Of a stretch of 64,000 nucleotides of DNA, positions 11,901 through 21,770 are shown one piece after another. Below the pieces are notes generated by a model. That model had not been told where the DNA came from, did no database searches, and worked only from the letters and a program-made list of their open reading frames with translations. A program made the translations under genes and the position numbers. How positions within the stretch are numbered: position 1 is the stretch's first letter; each line of letters opens with the position of its first letter. The DNA comes from Temnothorax longispinosus (Eukaryota; Arthropoda; Insecta; Hymenoptera; Formicidae), in NCBI RefSeq assembly GCF_030848805.1, contig NC_092368.1, positions 12,516,856 through 12,580,855 of the forward strand, written 5' to 3'.

Positions 11901-13485
11901 CCTGTAAGCTTATTGGCAGCATCGGCATTTATTGTTTGTTCCAGAGTTAAATCAACGGGTTGTCTTGAGTATGGTTTGTCAGTTCTCTTTACACCAAATG
12001 TTCCCATTTCTAGTTGCTCCTTTAATCCTGGATGAGTTTCATCAACTTTCAGCAGATTATCATGGTATTTCACTACGTATCTTGAGTAGTTTTGTTGATT
12101 AAAAGTAAAACACAAGTTGGCTATTTTCGGCAAGATAGATGTAAACAGTTGAACATTCCCACTTCGTACGCTTGCACTCAGTGTTAAGTAATAGTCTATA
12201 AAAGTAACGTACATCATGTAAAACTGTGGAGTTTTACCGTGCTCTCCTTGCAGTGTTTGCTGTTTAAATTGTTGATATTCATCAAATAAATTCTGTAGGT
12301 TTCGTGGCAGTACTCGAGGTTGATCAGATCTTTCTTCTTTAAATTTAATTAAATATATTTTCATGTCGTCGCTACATTCAATATTTTTCTGGTTCAAAAA
12401 TTCTTCGAAATGTAAAATTTGCACAGCTAATGATGCGATTGGATGCAATCGTTTGCACCTATTAAAATGTTTTCCTGCAATAAAACTGTTTACAGATCCG
12501 TTCGCCAGCATTTGCGCGTTGACCATAACATTCGTAATACCACAGTTGTCAATAAATTTACCAACGGCTTTAAAGTAAGACATCATTATGTGGAAGGATC
12601 CAATATGAATAAATAAGTCGTTGTAACGTGGTTTTTCGGTACACTGAATTTGAAGTGCAATTTTAGCGATAGCGAGATCGTAAGTAACTTGCATATACTT
12701 TTCGCCGCATTCCCTAGCGACCTGTTGACTCTGCTTCATAGTTTCCACAACAACTGATTTGCTCGTCGGTGAGGCGTTAATTGTGGTTAAGTAGCAAAGC
12801 TTTTGCGTTGGAGCTGTGTCCTTGTAGATCAAGCTATTAAAACCAACCCACATCGGTGTTTTGGGTACTTCAAGGTAGTGGGAAAGCATGAACGCGAAAT
12901 TAATTTTTTGTAACCATTCTGAACTCGGAGTTGTTAAATCTGATGAAACATCTGCAGGCTGTAAACGTTCGTGAAGTTTTGGTGTCTTAGTGTACGGTTC
13001 TAACTCGTGAGTAATTGCGTCGAAAGTCCGCCTTCGTTTATTAGATTTTTTGGAAGGGCCTGCTGTACTTATTTCAGCGCTGTTGTCCTCATTATCATGC
13101 TCAATAGAATTATCAATATTTTGAAAAATGATACCCACGGTGTCGTGCAGTGTGTCCTTACCGGATATCTTTGTCGCATCGACGAATCGATCGAAATTAT
13201 TAAATGCGACACCAGTGCATAGATTTCTTGAACGAATGATGCCTTCAGGACAAACATCAGGACGCATGCTAGAAGTAAACGTGGTTTCAGTCTCGATACC
13301 CTCCAGACTTGTGTAGCTACAGCAGTGGCCATATCGGTTGATAATGTTAACAATCTTCTTGCTATTTGTTAAACTTTTTAGACTCATACCAAGGCATATA
13401 TGTTTCGAAGGTTTTATTCGTCCATTCGACACTGCATATATGATATCCTCGGAAAAAGATTTTGCTAATCTATTTCCACTGTCGC
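8904..13485 (-). mobile_element. XPG/FEN1-nuclease-encoding DNA transposon (probably Academ-like), copy A
   Basis: The left end TAGTCCGGGAG at 8904 interrupts the Harbinger partner ORF. It matches the left end of a related element at 31448 (TAGTCCGGGAGG). The first 600 bp hold subterminal repeats: ACCGCAAAAGCTGAAA-type units at about 8942, 9077, 9215 and (inverted) 9458, and an inverted pair CATCCAGCTTTATATTTAGT / ACTAAATATAAAGCTGGAT at 9271-9415. The coding region (9695-13485, - strand) encodes a large protein with an XPG/FEN1-like core. The right end is lost in the N gap. Assignment to Academ rests on memory of that superfamily (XPG nuclease, 3-4-bp duplications). Confidence 0.6.
9695..13485 (-). 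pseudogene. XPG/FEN1-like nuclease transposon protein, frameshifted
   Basis: Open blocks on the - strand run 13485 to 11534 (its 5' end enters the gap), 11510 to 11067 and 11070 to 10047. A donor ACAG|GTTAGA then leads to a last exon 9789-9695, which encodes a very acidic tail ending DESEEGEI. The blocks read as one protein broken by frameshifts in A-runs near 11520-11560 and near 11085. Nuclease-like signatures are HEEADTKIV, CSDTDVAVIML and LTGCDYNPSFFKKGK. These parallel the EAE, DxD and GCDY/helix-hairpin-helix blocks of FEN1/XPG enzymes. The N-terminal block includes KHICLGMSLKSLTNSKKIVN and GKDTLHDTVGIIF, which I know only as conserved blocks of multicopy metazoan proteins. An acidic tail of the same style occurs in the 31.4-35.2 kb element. 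Confidence 0.65.
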
Positions 13486-13985
13486 NNNNNNNNNNNNNNN
13501 NNNNNNNNNNNNNNNNNNNNNNNNNNNNNNNNNNNNNNNNNNNNNNNNNNNNNNNNNNNNNNNNNNNNNNNNNNNNNNNNNNNNNNNNNNNNNNNNNNNN
13601 NNNNNNNNNNNNNNNNNNNNNNNNNNNNNNNNNNNNNNNNNNNNNNNNNNNNNNNNNNNNNNNNNNNNNNNNNNNNNNNNNNNNNNNNNNNNNNNNNNNN
13701 NNNNNNNNNNNNNNNNNNNNNNNNNNNNNNNNNNNNNNNNNNNNNNNNNNNNNNNNNNNNNNNNNNNNNNNNNNNNNNNNNNNNNNNNNNNNNNNNNNNN
13801 NNNNNNNNNNNNNNNNNNNNNNNNNNNNNNNNNNNNNNNNNNNNNNNNNNNNNNNNNNNNNNNNNNNNNNNNNNNNNNNNNNNNNNNNNNNNNNNNNNNN
13901 NNNNNNNNNNNNNNNNNNNNNNNNNNNNNNNNNNNNNNNNNNNNNNNNNNNNNNNNNNNNNNNNNNNNNNNNNNNNNNNNNNNNN
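13486..13985. other. Assembly gap (500 N)
   Basis: A run of exactly 500 N, the convention for a gap of unknown size. It hides the 5' end of the nuclease gene and the right terminus of that element. Open frames spanning it are artefacts. Confidence 0.98.
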
Positions 13986-14379
13986 AGCGTAACGACGTAG
14001 TTGACGTCCACTTTCTCAGGCGGCGCGTCAGTATACGTCCGCTGGAACGGAATGATCCCGGTGGCCGCTCTCAGGTTTCTCTCTGGTACTATCCTCCACT
14101 TCTCTATTCTCGTTCCGCGTTTGTAATTTCTCCAGCTAATACGTACTTATACCTTACGCTTACTCACTACTCTAATGGCACGTGTCCTGCCTCGATTGCC
14201 ACGCCGTACTCATGTCCCTCTACCGTGTCGCACCATCGATCCTCCTATCGATCCGCCTCGGATTTCCCTTCTTATCGACTCGCTCAAGTTTTTTTCGCGT
14301 TATCCGTGGTCGACACCTCTTCGTCGGTACCTCGTCTCTCCACCTTACCGGCTCATCCGTGTCGCCGGGCTCCTTGCTT
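13986..14379. other. Pyrimidine-rich unique DNA, left part of an interrupted block
   Basis: The C/T-rich sequence resumes at 19702 and again at 20949, so it is one block split by two later insertions. The first 120 bp (CGACGTAGTTGACGTCCAC, TTTCTCAGGCGGCGCGTC, CTCTCAGGTTTCTCTCT) also match 58455-58565, so part of it is a dispersed repeat. No domain is recognised in any frame; the - strand frame is Glu/Arg-rich. Confidence 0.5.
14371..14379. repeat. 9-bp target-site duplication TCCTTGCTT (left)
   Basis: TCCTTGCTT here and at 19693-19701 bracket the large palindrome, and the flanking pyrimidine-rich sequence is continuous across it. Confidence 0.75.
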
Positions 14380-15057
14380 CACCTAAACAAATTTAGCCCC
14401 CCCCCCCCCAAGTGGATTATTGATATATTTTTTTTTACCAATCGTTTGGTGGTTGATTGGTAGTATTTGGTACCGTATTCAAAACGTTCGGTAGTTTCTC
14501 GTTTTTCTAGGAAATCAAAAACAAATTTTTGATCTTCTTTTAGCCCCCCCACTTTGACTGTGGTAGTTTTTTTTTTTTTTTTAATCGATTGGCGATTGAT
14601 TGGCAATGTTTGGTACCGCATTAAAAACTTTTGGTGGTTGCGCGTTTTTTTAGAAAATCGAAAAAACAAATTTTTGATCTTCTCTTAGCCCCCCCACTTT
14701 GACTGTGGTAGTTTTTTTTTTTTTTAATCGATTGGCGATTGATTGGCAATGTTTGGTACCGCATTGAAACCTTTTGGTAGTTTCGCGTTTTAAAAAGAAA
14801 AAATTAATTGTCAACAAATTTTTAACCTTCTTTAGCGCCTACACTTTGACTGTTGGAAATTTTAAATTCTTTTTTTACCAATCGTTTAGTGATTAATTGG
14901 TAATGTTAAGAGCTGTAAGTTATTGAAAATTTTATTTTAACATTCCAGTTATGTATAGTGACGATTGCACACATTGTGGGCATTCAAGAGCGCATACGTA
15001 TGTATGTACATACACGCACTAGGCTCTGGGGTCACATGCGCATGCTCTAGGGCTTAA

Positions 15058-15202
15058 GCGGGGCGCACACACTTCTGCACAACGCATAATGCGTAAGCAT
15101 AAGAAAATTGATTGGTCTATTTCCTTATGCACATGTGTATAGACCAATCAATTTTCTTATGCTTACGCATTATGCGTTGTGCAGAAGTGTGTGTTCCCCG
15201 CT
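15058..15202. mobile_element. TTAA-delimited hairpin MITE 2 (GCATAAG-type arms)
   Basis: TTAA lies at 15054-15057 and 15203-15206. Arms begin GCGGGGCGCACACACTTCTG and end CAGAAGTGTGTGTTCCCCGC. They contain GCATAATGCGTAAGCATAAG and a GATTGGTCTAT / ATAGACCAATC pair next to the loop. Nearly perfect hairpin. Confidence 0.8.
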
Positions 15203-15206
15203 TTAA

Positions 15207-15349
15207 GGTCTATCCAGACAAACTTGCATAGGTGCATAACCATATGCATAAAAAAACGGATTGGTCTATTTTCTTATGCACATGCATATGGACCAATCAA
15301 TTCTCTCATGCTTATGTTTATGCGCTATGCAAGTTTGTCTGGATTGACC
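15207..15349. mobile_element. TTAA-delimited hairpin MITE 3
   Basis: It shares TTAA borders (15203-15206, 15350-15353) with its neighbours. Ends are GGTCTATCCAGACAAAC / GTTTGTCTGGATTGACC. Arms carry ATGCATAA-type units and GATTGGTC / GACCAATC. It is a diverged sister of MITE 2. Confidence 0.8.
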
Positions 15350-15353
15350 TTAA

Positions 15354-15474
15354 AGGCCATCGCACACAAAATTGCATAGGCTGCATAAGCATAGCATAAG
15401 ACCGCTGGACCAATGAGCATCCAGCATAAAGTCGCCATATTGATTTACATAAGATGCTCATTGGTCCAGCGGTC
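15354..15474. mobile_element. TTAA-delimited hairpin MITE 4, right arm shortened
   Basis: Borders are TTAA 15350-15353 and 15475-15478. The left end AGGCCATCGCACACAAAATT resembles the element starting at 63965. The inner arms GACCGCTGGACCAATGAGCAT / ATGCTCATTGGTCCAGCGGTC are written here as pairs; the outer ~40 bp of the right arm is missing. Confidence 0.7.
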
Positions 15475-15478
15475 TTAA

Positions 15479-15720
15479 GGTGGAAGCACATAAAATTGCA
15501 GGAGCCATGAGCACGAATGCAGAAGCCATATGCGCATGCGCTATGGTGTCTGCATACTGCCTATGGCTTCTGAATTTTCAATCTACATAAAAATACATAA
15601 GCATAGTGTATGTAGATCGAAAATTCAGAAGCCATAGGCAGTATGCAGACATTATAGCGCATGCGCATATGGCTTCTGCATTCGTGCTCATGGCTCCTGC
15701 AATTTTATGTGCTTCCACCT
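15479..15720. mobile_element. TTAA-delimited hairpin MITE 5
   Basis: Borders are TTAA 15475-15478 and 15721-15724. Ends GGTGGAAGCACATAAAATTG / CAATTTTATGTGCTTCCACC are perfect inverted repeats. Arms of about 100 bp contain GCAGAAGCCATATGCGCATG and the loop is AT-rich. A second copy (18513-18681) is the target of the P-type element. Confidence 0.8.
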
Positions 15721-15724
15721 TTAA

Positions 15725-15965
15725 GCCCCTTGCACAATGCCAGGCAACAGGCAATAGGAACAGGAAATAACCAAAAAATCGTTAATTACAACCTAAAAAA
15801 TTCAAATGCTATGATTGGTTGGCAATAGGCAATAGGCACAGAATCTCCAACGTGACGGAAACTCTGTGTCTATTGCCTGTGTCACTGTTTATTCTGCATT
15901 TATACATGATTTCTGATTTCTATTCCCTGTTCCTATTGCCTGTTGCCTGGCATTGTGCAAGGGGC
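15725..15965. mobile_element. TTAA-delimited hairpin MITE 6 (AGGCAACAGGCAATAGG arms)
   Basis: Borders are TTAA 15721-15724 and 15966-15969. Ends are GCCCCTTGCACAATGCCAGG / CCTGGCATTGTGCAAGGGGC. Arms consist of variants of the unit GGCAAYAGGMA (ACAGGCAATAGGAACAGG), and ATGATTGGTTGG is present in the left arm. Confidence 0.8.
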
Positions 15966-15979
15966 TTAAAGGTGGAAGC

Positions 15980-17602
15980 CACGGTCGTATACACAGGTCG
16001 CGAAACTCTCGTGGTGGGGGTATGCCTCTTAATGTAACGACCTGTGCTTCACAGATCGTCCGCTAGCCGCGGAGCGCTGCGATCGTATGGTAAATGTGAA
16101 AACAATAGGTATACATATATATATATAGCTTCAAATTACTTGCTTATAAAGTTTTGTTTCTTACAAAGTTTTAAATGACAAGAAGACGTTTTATTATTTA
16201 CACAAATTGTATAAATAATGTAAAAATTACGGAAATTATTTGTATAATTTAAATTTTATTTAATAACACCAAGCATTAATAACACTAAAACATTAATTAT
16301 TCTTGAAAGATTGAAAGTTTCGTAATGGTTGAAAAAAATGTAATTATACTTAAAACATTATGCATGCAATGTGAAACAATTATGTAGATAATTTCTTAGT
16401 ATTTTTTGAAGGATTTGAAATAATAATATCTGTATGAAATATTATAAATATATTCATATATGTATATAATAGGTACATTTACATTTATATAGAGATATAC
16501 ACATTATTGTTGCAAGTGAACGTGTTAATAAAAAACTATTGAAAAACTATTGAGAGCGAAGTAACTATTGGATAACTATATTAGATTTGAATAGTACGTA
16601 TACTATTCAAATTTTGAAAGTCCAATAGTTAATTCGCTGTCAAGTTTTTTTTCATAATATTAATAAAGAATATTAAATATTAAACATTGTTAAGTTTCGA
16701 CATTTTTCTTTGAGTGATACACTTTTTTTTTACTTTTTGATTTTCTTGGTAAGTGAATTGGCGCATTCTTAGTCGAATATAATAAAAAATTGCATAAGAC
16801 AAGATGTCTGAATCGTGATCTTTACAAGGAAATGTGAATTCATAATTATCCAATACTTCATCTACCGTTAAATTAAAGACATTTGAATTAGTCGCGTGTT
16901 TAGAGAAACATTCTTCAACATATTTGATTAAATTAAAAAAATGTAAATTTGCATGAATTAAGCCTCCTCTTGTTTTCATGTTAACCAATTGCGAAACTGA
17001 TGTATTAATGTCGGACCTTGTTAAAGCTTCTTGACAAAATTTACAAGTTCTGTAAATTTCATTCTTTAATATTTGCTTACATAGATAGCCTGTAAAAGCA
17101 GTATATAATCATGTAATTTACAAATATTTATTTAAAATTCGAAGCTATGATTTCTACTAAAAGTAAACTTACATTTCAATGGTTGATAAAAGAAAAATTT
17201 TTCATATAAAAAAATATATAAATATATATGTATAATTGTAAATAAAATATGTCTATACATGTTTTCCTTCTCTTATATAATTTCTATTCGCATATACAGG
17301 CAAAATAATAAAAAGATGAATCTAAAAATAATTAAAAAGATCATTTTCGCATTGTATTTAAAAAAAAAAGAGAAGTTTGAGGAAACGAGAAAAATTTGCC
17401 TATATATAATCATATATAAATGTAACTGTTGTTATATACATATGGGAAAATTTTCCTTATTTCCTCAAACTTAACTATTTATAAAAAATAAAATGCGAAA
17501 ATAATCTTTTTAATTATTTTAGATTCTTTTTTTCATTTTTCCTGTATATACGAACAGAGGTTGTACAAGAGAAAGAAAACATGTATGGGCCTATTTTATT
17601 TA

Positions 17603-17643
<41 letters not shown>

Positions 17644-18512
17644 GTATGTTTTTGTATGAAAAATTTTTTTACCGAGAAGTTGTATGTAATGCTACATCTC
17701 AATATACAAATGAACGTATAGGTGGAATAACATTACACTTAACTTGTTATTGTACCCATACTTTCAAATACATATTAGAGGTCGTTCAAAAAGTACGTAA
17801 CGCCTTGAATACTTGAATACAATATTATTAATATTATGAAAAAAAACTTGACAGCGAATTAACTATTGGACTTTCAAAATTTGAATAGTATACGTACTAT
17901 TCAAATCTAATATAGTTATCCAATAGTTACTTCGCTCTCAATAGTTTTTCAATAGTTTTTTATTAATAACACATTCACTTGCAACAATAATGTGTATATC
18001 TCTATATAAATGTAAATGTACCTATTATATACATATATGAATATATTTATAATATTTCACAGATATTATTATTTCAAATCCTTCAAAAAATACTAAGAAA
18101 TTATCTACATAATTGTTTCACATTGCATGCATAATGTTTTAAGTATAATTACATTTTTTTTCAACCATTACGAAACTTTCAATCCTTCAAGAATAATTAA
18201 TGCTTTTAGTGTTATTAATGCTTGGTGTTATTAAATAAAATTTAAATTATACAAATAATTTCCGTAATTTTTACATTATTTATACAATTTTTGTAAATAA
18301 TAAAACGTCTTCTTGTCATTTAAAACTTTGTAAGAAACAAAACTTTATAAGCAAGTAATTTTAAGCTATATATATGTATATACCTATTGTTTTCACATTT
18401 ACCATACGATCGCAGCGCTCCGCGGCTAGCGGACGATCTGTGAAGCACAGGTCGTTACATTAAGAGGCATACCCCCACCACGAGAGTTTCGCGACCTGTG
18501 TATACGACCGTG
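15980..18512. mobile_element. P-type transposon 1, 8-bp duplication GTGGAAGC
   Basis: GTGGAAGC at 15972-15979 and 18513-18520 flanks ends CACGGTCGTATACACAGG / CCTGTGTATACGACCGTG. The 8-bp duplication is the P-element signature. Very long inverted repeats (15980-16660 and 17835-18512) include repeated AACTATTG units near 16530-16650. The target is a copy of hairpin MITE 5, whose intact homologue at 15479 gives the empty site. The middle contains only the end of a transposase gene (16680-17089, - strand), so the element is internally deleted. Confidence 0.85.
16680..17089 (-). pseudogene. P-element/THAP-type transposase, C-terminal exon
   Basis: A single exon on the - strand after acceptor TTTTACAG. 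It encodes GYLCKQILKNEIYRTCKFCQ (the GY...C-x2-C block of P-type transposases), then TRGGLIHANLHFFNLIKYVE and a terminal TFPCKDHDSDILSYAIFYYI segment with a basic tail. The arrangement matches the C-terminal region of THAP9/P-element transposases, and the 8-bp duplication of the host element agrees. Everything N-terminal (THAP finger, RNase-H-like core) is absent: upstream DNA (17090-17830) is AT-rich with a (TA)n run at 17610-17640. No internal stop is seen in the exon. Confidence 0.7.
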
Positions 18513-18681
18513 GTGGAAGCACATAAAATTGCAGGAGCCATGAGCAGAAAGCAGAAGCCATATGCGCATGCGCTATGGTATCTGAAGAGCTCTAACAGAT
18601 ACCATCGCGCATGCGCATATGGCTTCTGCATTTTGCTCATGGCTCCTGCAATTTTATGTGCTTCCACCGAGGCTTCCACCT
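18513..18681. mobile_element. Hairpin MITE 5 copy, split by the P-type element
   Basis: GTGGAAGCACATAAAATTGC to GCAATTTTATGTGCTTCCAC forms a hairpin related to MITE 5 but with a different, shorter loop (GGTATCTGAAGAGCTC). Its left tip (15970-15979) lies on the far side of the P element. TTAA follows at 18682-18685. Confidence 0.75.
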
Positions 18682-18685
18682 TTAA

Positions 18686-18828
18686 GGTCAATCCAGACAA
18701 ACATGCATAGCGCATAAACATAAGCATAAGAGAATTGATTGGTCCATATGCATGTGCATAAGGAAATAGACCAATCAATTTTCTTATGCTTACGCATTAT
18801 GCGTTGTGCAGAAGTGTGTGCGCCCCGC
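18686..18828. mobile_element. Chimeric hairpin MITE (MITE 3 arm joined to MITE 2 arm)
   Basis: TTAA borders lie at 18682-18685 and 18829-18832. The left half (GGTCAATCCAGACAAACATG) is MITE 3 and the right half (CAGAAGTGTGTGCGCCCCGC) is MITE 2. The join falls at CATGTGCATAAG, the sequence shared by the loops of the two elements at 15058-15349. Confidence 0.75.
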
Positions 18829-18905
18829 TTAAGCCCTAGAGCATGCGCATGTGACCCCAGAGCCTAGTGCGTGTACATACGTATGCGCTCCTGAATGCCC
18901 ACAAT

Positions 18906-19104
18906 AGGTGCGTTCGGGAAGACGCTATTATGCTGCGTTCCCACTACACGCGTCGCGCGTTGCGTCACGACGCCGCGTCATGAGTTATCCAATCAAAACG
19001 TTTCATTTTATGACGTCATAAAATGAAACGTTTTGATTGGATAACTCATGACGCGGCGTCGTGACGCGACGCGCGACGCGTGTAGTGGGAACGCAGCATT
19101 AGTG
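18906..19104. mobile_element. Insertion with AGGTGCGTTCGGGAAGACGC terminus, 3-bp duplication AAT
   Basis: AAT at 18903-18905 and 19105-19107 flanks the insert. The opposite arm of the big palindrome (near 14964-14985) carries the uninterrupted sequence with one ATT. The same terminus occurs at 44154 and, inverted, at 58757-58782. It is itself interrupted by the hairpin at 18931-19098. Confidence 0.65.
18931..19098. mobile_element. Hairpin MITE 7 with TTA duplication (GACGC-type arms)
   Basis: TTA lies at 18928-18930 and 19099-19101. Ends are TGCTGCGTTCCCACTACACG / CGTGTAGTGGGAACGCAGCA. Arms of about 80 bp are perfect and built of GCGTC/GACGC units, with ATCCAATCAAAACG / CGTTTTGATTGGAT around a TGACGTCA centre. 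The TTA duplication suggests a Harbinger (Tourist-like) mobiliser. Confidence 0.8.
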
Positions 19105-19701
19105 AATGTGTGCAATCGTCACTATACATAACTGGAATGTTAAAATAAAATTTTCAATAACTTACAGCTCTTAACATTACCAATCAACCACTAAACAATT
19201 GGTAAAAAAGAATTTAAAATTCCCAACAGTCAAAGTGTAGGCGCTAAAAAAGGTTAAAAATTTGTTGACAATTAATTCTTTCTTTTTAAAACGCGAAACT
19301 ACCAAAAGGTTTCAATGCGGTACCAAACATTGCCAATCAATCGCCAATCGATTAAAAAAAAAAAAAAACTACCACAGTCAAAGTGGGGGGGTTAAGAGAA
19401 GATCAAAAATTTGTTTTTTTGATTTTCTAAAGAAACGCGCAACCACCAAAAGTTTTTAATGCGGTACCAAACATTGCCAATCAATCGCCAATCGATTAAA
19501 AAAAAAAAAAAAACTACCACAGTCAAAGTGGGGGGGCTAAAAGAAGATCAAAAATTTGTTTTTGATTTCCTAGAAAAACGAGAAACTACCGAACGTTTTG
19601 AATACGGTACCAAATACTACCAATCAACCACCAAACGATTGGTAAAAAAAAATATATCAATAATCCACTTGGGGGGGCTAAATTTGTTTAGGTCCTTGCT
19701 T

Positions 19702-20161
19702 TCTCCTGGCCATTCGAGCCCGCTCACCCTCACGGCCGCCAGGTAAGCAGCCTCCTCTTCTTCCCCTCTCCCTTTTCTCCCGGTCATCTTCTATCTCTTC
19801 CGCCTCTCGCTTGCTCCTTATCTACCAGCACCCGGCCTCTCCGCCTCCTCTCTCCCCCCGTCACACCCGATCACATCTTCTGCCGCACCGCTCCTCCACA
19901 TCACCACACCTGCTGTATGTGCATCCCCGCGTTCTCCTCCTTTCCTTTCATCTCCGTTCTCTCCTGTCCTGAACCCTGCTCCTCTCTCTGCATCCTCTCT
20001 CCAAAGTCCACCGTCAACATAACCTCTCTCTCAGGCCTCCTCATCTCCAACAGATTTCTGCCGTCCCGCTTTACTTTCCACCTCGCCTCCACTAATATTC
20101 CACTTTCCCTTTCGGCCTTTCGGCTTCCTTCATGCCGCGCTTACCTTTTTTCCTCCACCTT
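19702..20161. other. Pyrimidine-rich block, middle part
   Basis: Continuation of 13986-14379 after the palindrome. It is strongly C/T-rich on +, so the - strand frame 19901-20092 is Glu/Arg/Lys-rich (EARWKVKRDGRNLLEMRRPE). This could be part of a retroelement leader or gag-like frame, but no domain is recognised. Confidence 0.3.
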
Positions 20162-20948
20162 TAGGCCAGTCAAATTAGATATTGAGGTCGAAAGTGATGC
20201 GAACTTTTTTATTCCTTTTTAGGCGTGTAGGGGGTGTTTAGAAAAGCTTATTTCTGAGTTGTCGGGGTATTTGACCCAGAGCTTTTTGAGGGGGGGGGGG
20301 GGAAGAGAAACCAAAATTTTCGCGGTTTTTTGCATTTATCTCGTTTCGATTAATAAATAGCACTTTTTTGCTCGTGAGAAAGTTGTAGGGCTTGAAAAAA
20401 CGAAGAAAATGAGCGGTGATTCGTTCCGATTCGTCAAAAATTGAGCCCAAGAGAGCCTCTGGAAGTCGCGCGTGTCGAGCCGAGCGTTCGGAACTCGGCG
20501 CGTTTTTCGCTTCTGTCTCTTTTCTGATAAATGCAATCGAAAAATGACTACTATGAAACTTATAGAGGATGAAAATACCTACCATTTACCGCATATTACA
20601 TCAAAATTCATTGAATTTTTGGAGTCCTCAATTTTTGGAGGCTTGCCCAGGGAGGGGCTCAATTTTTGACGAATCGGAACGAGTCACCACTTATTTTCTT
20701 CGTTTTTTCAAGCCCTACAACTTTCTCACGAGCGAAAAAGTGCTATCTATCAATCGAAACGAGATAAATGCAAAAAACCGCGAAAATTTTAGTTTTTTCT
20801 CCCCCCCCCCTCAAAAAGCTCTGGGTCAAATACCCCGACAACTCAGAAATAAGCTTTTCTAAACACCCCCTACACGCCTAAAAAGGAATAAAAAAGTTCG
20901 CATCACTTTCGAGCAAAGGCCTTTTTTTTGTTTAATTTGACTGGCCTA
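20162..20948. mobile_element. Fold-back element with TAG ends, 3-bp duplication CTT
   Basis: CTT lies at 20159-20161 and 20949-20951. Ends TAGGCCAGTCAAATTA / TAATTTGACTGGCCTA are perfect over 16 bp, and arms of about 300 bp pair with few differences around a centre near 20470-20640. No gene. The terminus and 3-bp duplication match those of 38535-41443 and 58914-59971, so it is probably a non-autonomous member of the XPG-nuclease/Academ-like group. Confidence 0.8.
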
Positions 20949-21208
20949 CTTCTCTCTCCCCGATAACACCTTTTTCCGACACTCTTTTTACGATTCACCT
21001 GTTCCCCCGCCGAGGGTTACGGGGGAGCTCGCGAATTTTGGGATAGTATTCTACAAGTAATTTTTTCGGACCAATAAAATAGGTGAAAGGTACTTAAAAA
21101 AAAAAACAAAATATATATTTTTTTAAATTATCATAGCTTTAAGGCTAATCTACAATGTGTTCTTTGCTTCCTGTAGAGTCCCTCTAGCTTTCTGTTTTCT
21201 GCTCTTAA

Positions 21209-21363
21209 CCTCTTTGCGACTATCTCGTATTTCGCAATTCCGTCGCGTAACGTGATGTTTCTAGTCTCTTCTGAAGTTCGTCAATTTTTATTTTAAGCGA
21301 CAGAGAACAAAAAACATCGCGTTACGCGACGGAATTGCGAAATATGAGATAGTCGCAAAGAGG
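21209..21363. mobile_element. TTAA-delimited hairpin MITE 8
   Basis: TTAA lies at 21205-21208 and 21364-21367. Ends CCTCTTTGCGACTATCTCG / CGAGATAGTCGCAAAGAGG pair apart from one base, and arms of about 55 bp include CGCAATTCCGTCGCGTAACG. Flanks (TGTGTTCTTTGCTTCCTG and its complement) also pair, so it sits at the centre of another palindrome. Confidence 0.75.
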
Positions 21364-21770
21364 TTAAGAGCAAAAAACAGGAAGCAAAGAACACATTGTA
21401 GATCAGGTTTTATGGTACCACCGCACCGCTATATTTTTGTTTAGAATCTTGGAATGGAATCCTACAACAAGTAATTTTCCGGAATCGATTAAGAATGTTT
21501 TACGTATCCTGTACAGTAAAAATGAATAAAATTTTTATGGTACACTTCTATGACATCGAGAATTGCAATTACGATTTTTTAAGTTTTTCTGTTAATATAT
21601 TTTTTTTATTTTTTAATAATTTATTTAAACAATATCAAGTACAAAAATGGGACAAAATTGCGATTTTTACGTTTTTTCTGTCCCAATGACAACATGTTGA
21701 TGTTTATGAATAATTTCTGCTTTACTAGCTTTACACTGTTTAATCAAGAAAACAAAATTATACTACATAT

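Larger units (their letters stand above)
14380..19692. mobile_element. 5.3-kb fold-back element with 9-bp duplication
   Basis: Outer ends read CACCTAAACAAATTTAGCCC and GGGCTAAATTTGTTTAGG, and 14381-14960 pairs with 19120-19692. Each arm starts with about three tandem ~155-bp units (GCCCCCCCACTTTGACTGTG, a T-run, then CGATTGGCGATTGATTGGC and TTTGGTACCG). Inner parts of the arms (14960-15350 against 18680-18920) also pair. The centre has received a run of hairpin MITEs and a P-type element. A 9-bp duplication suggests a MULE-like mobiliser, but no transposase of its own is visible, so it is probably non-autonomous. Confidence 0.7.

Noticed and set aside
13338..14011. Open frames crossing the N run
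   Set aside because: They are open only because N codons cannot be stops.
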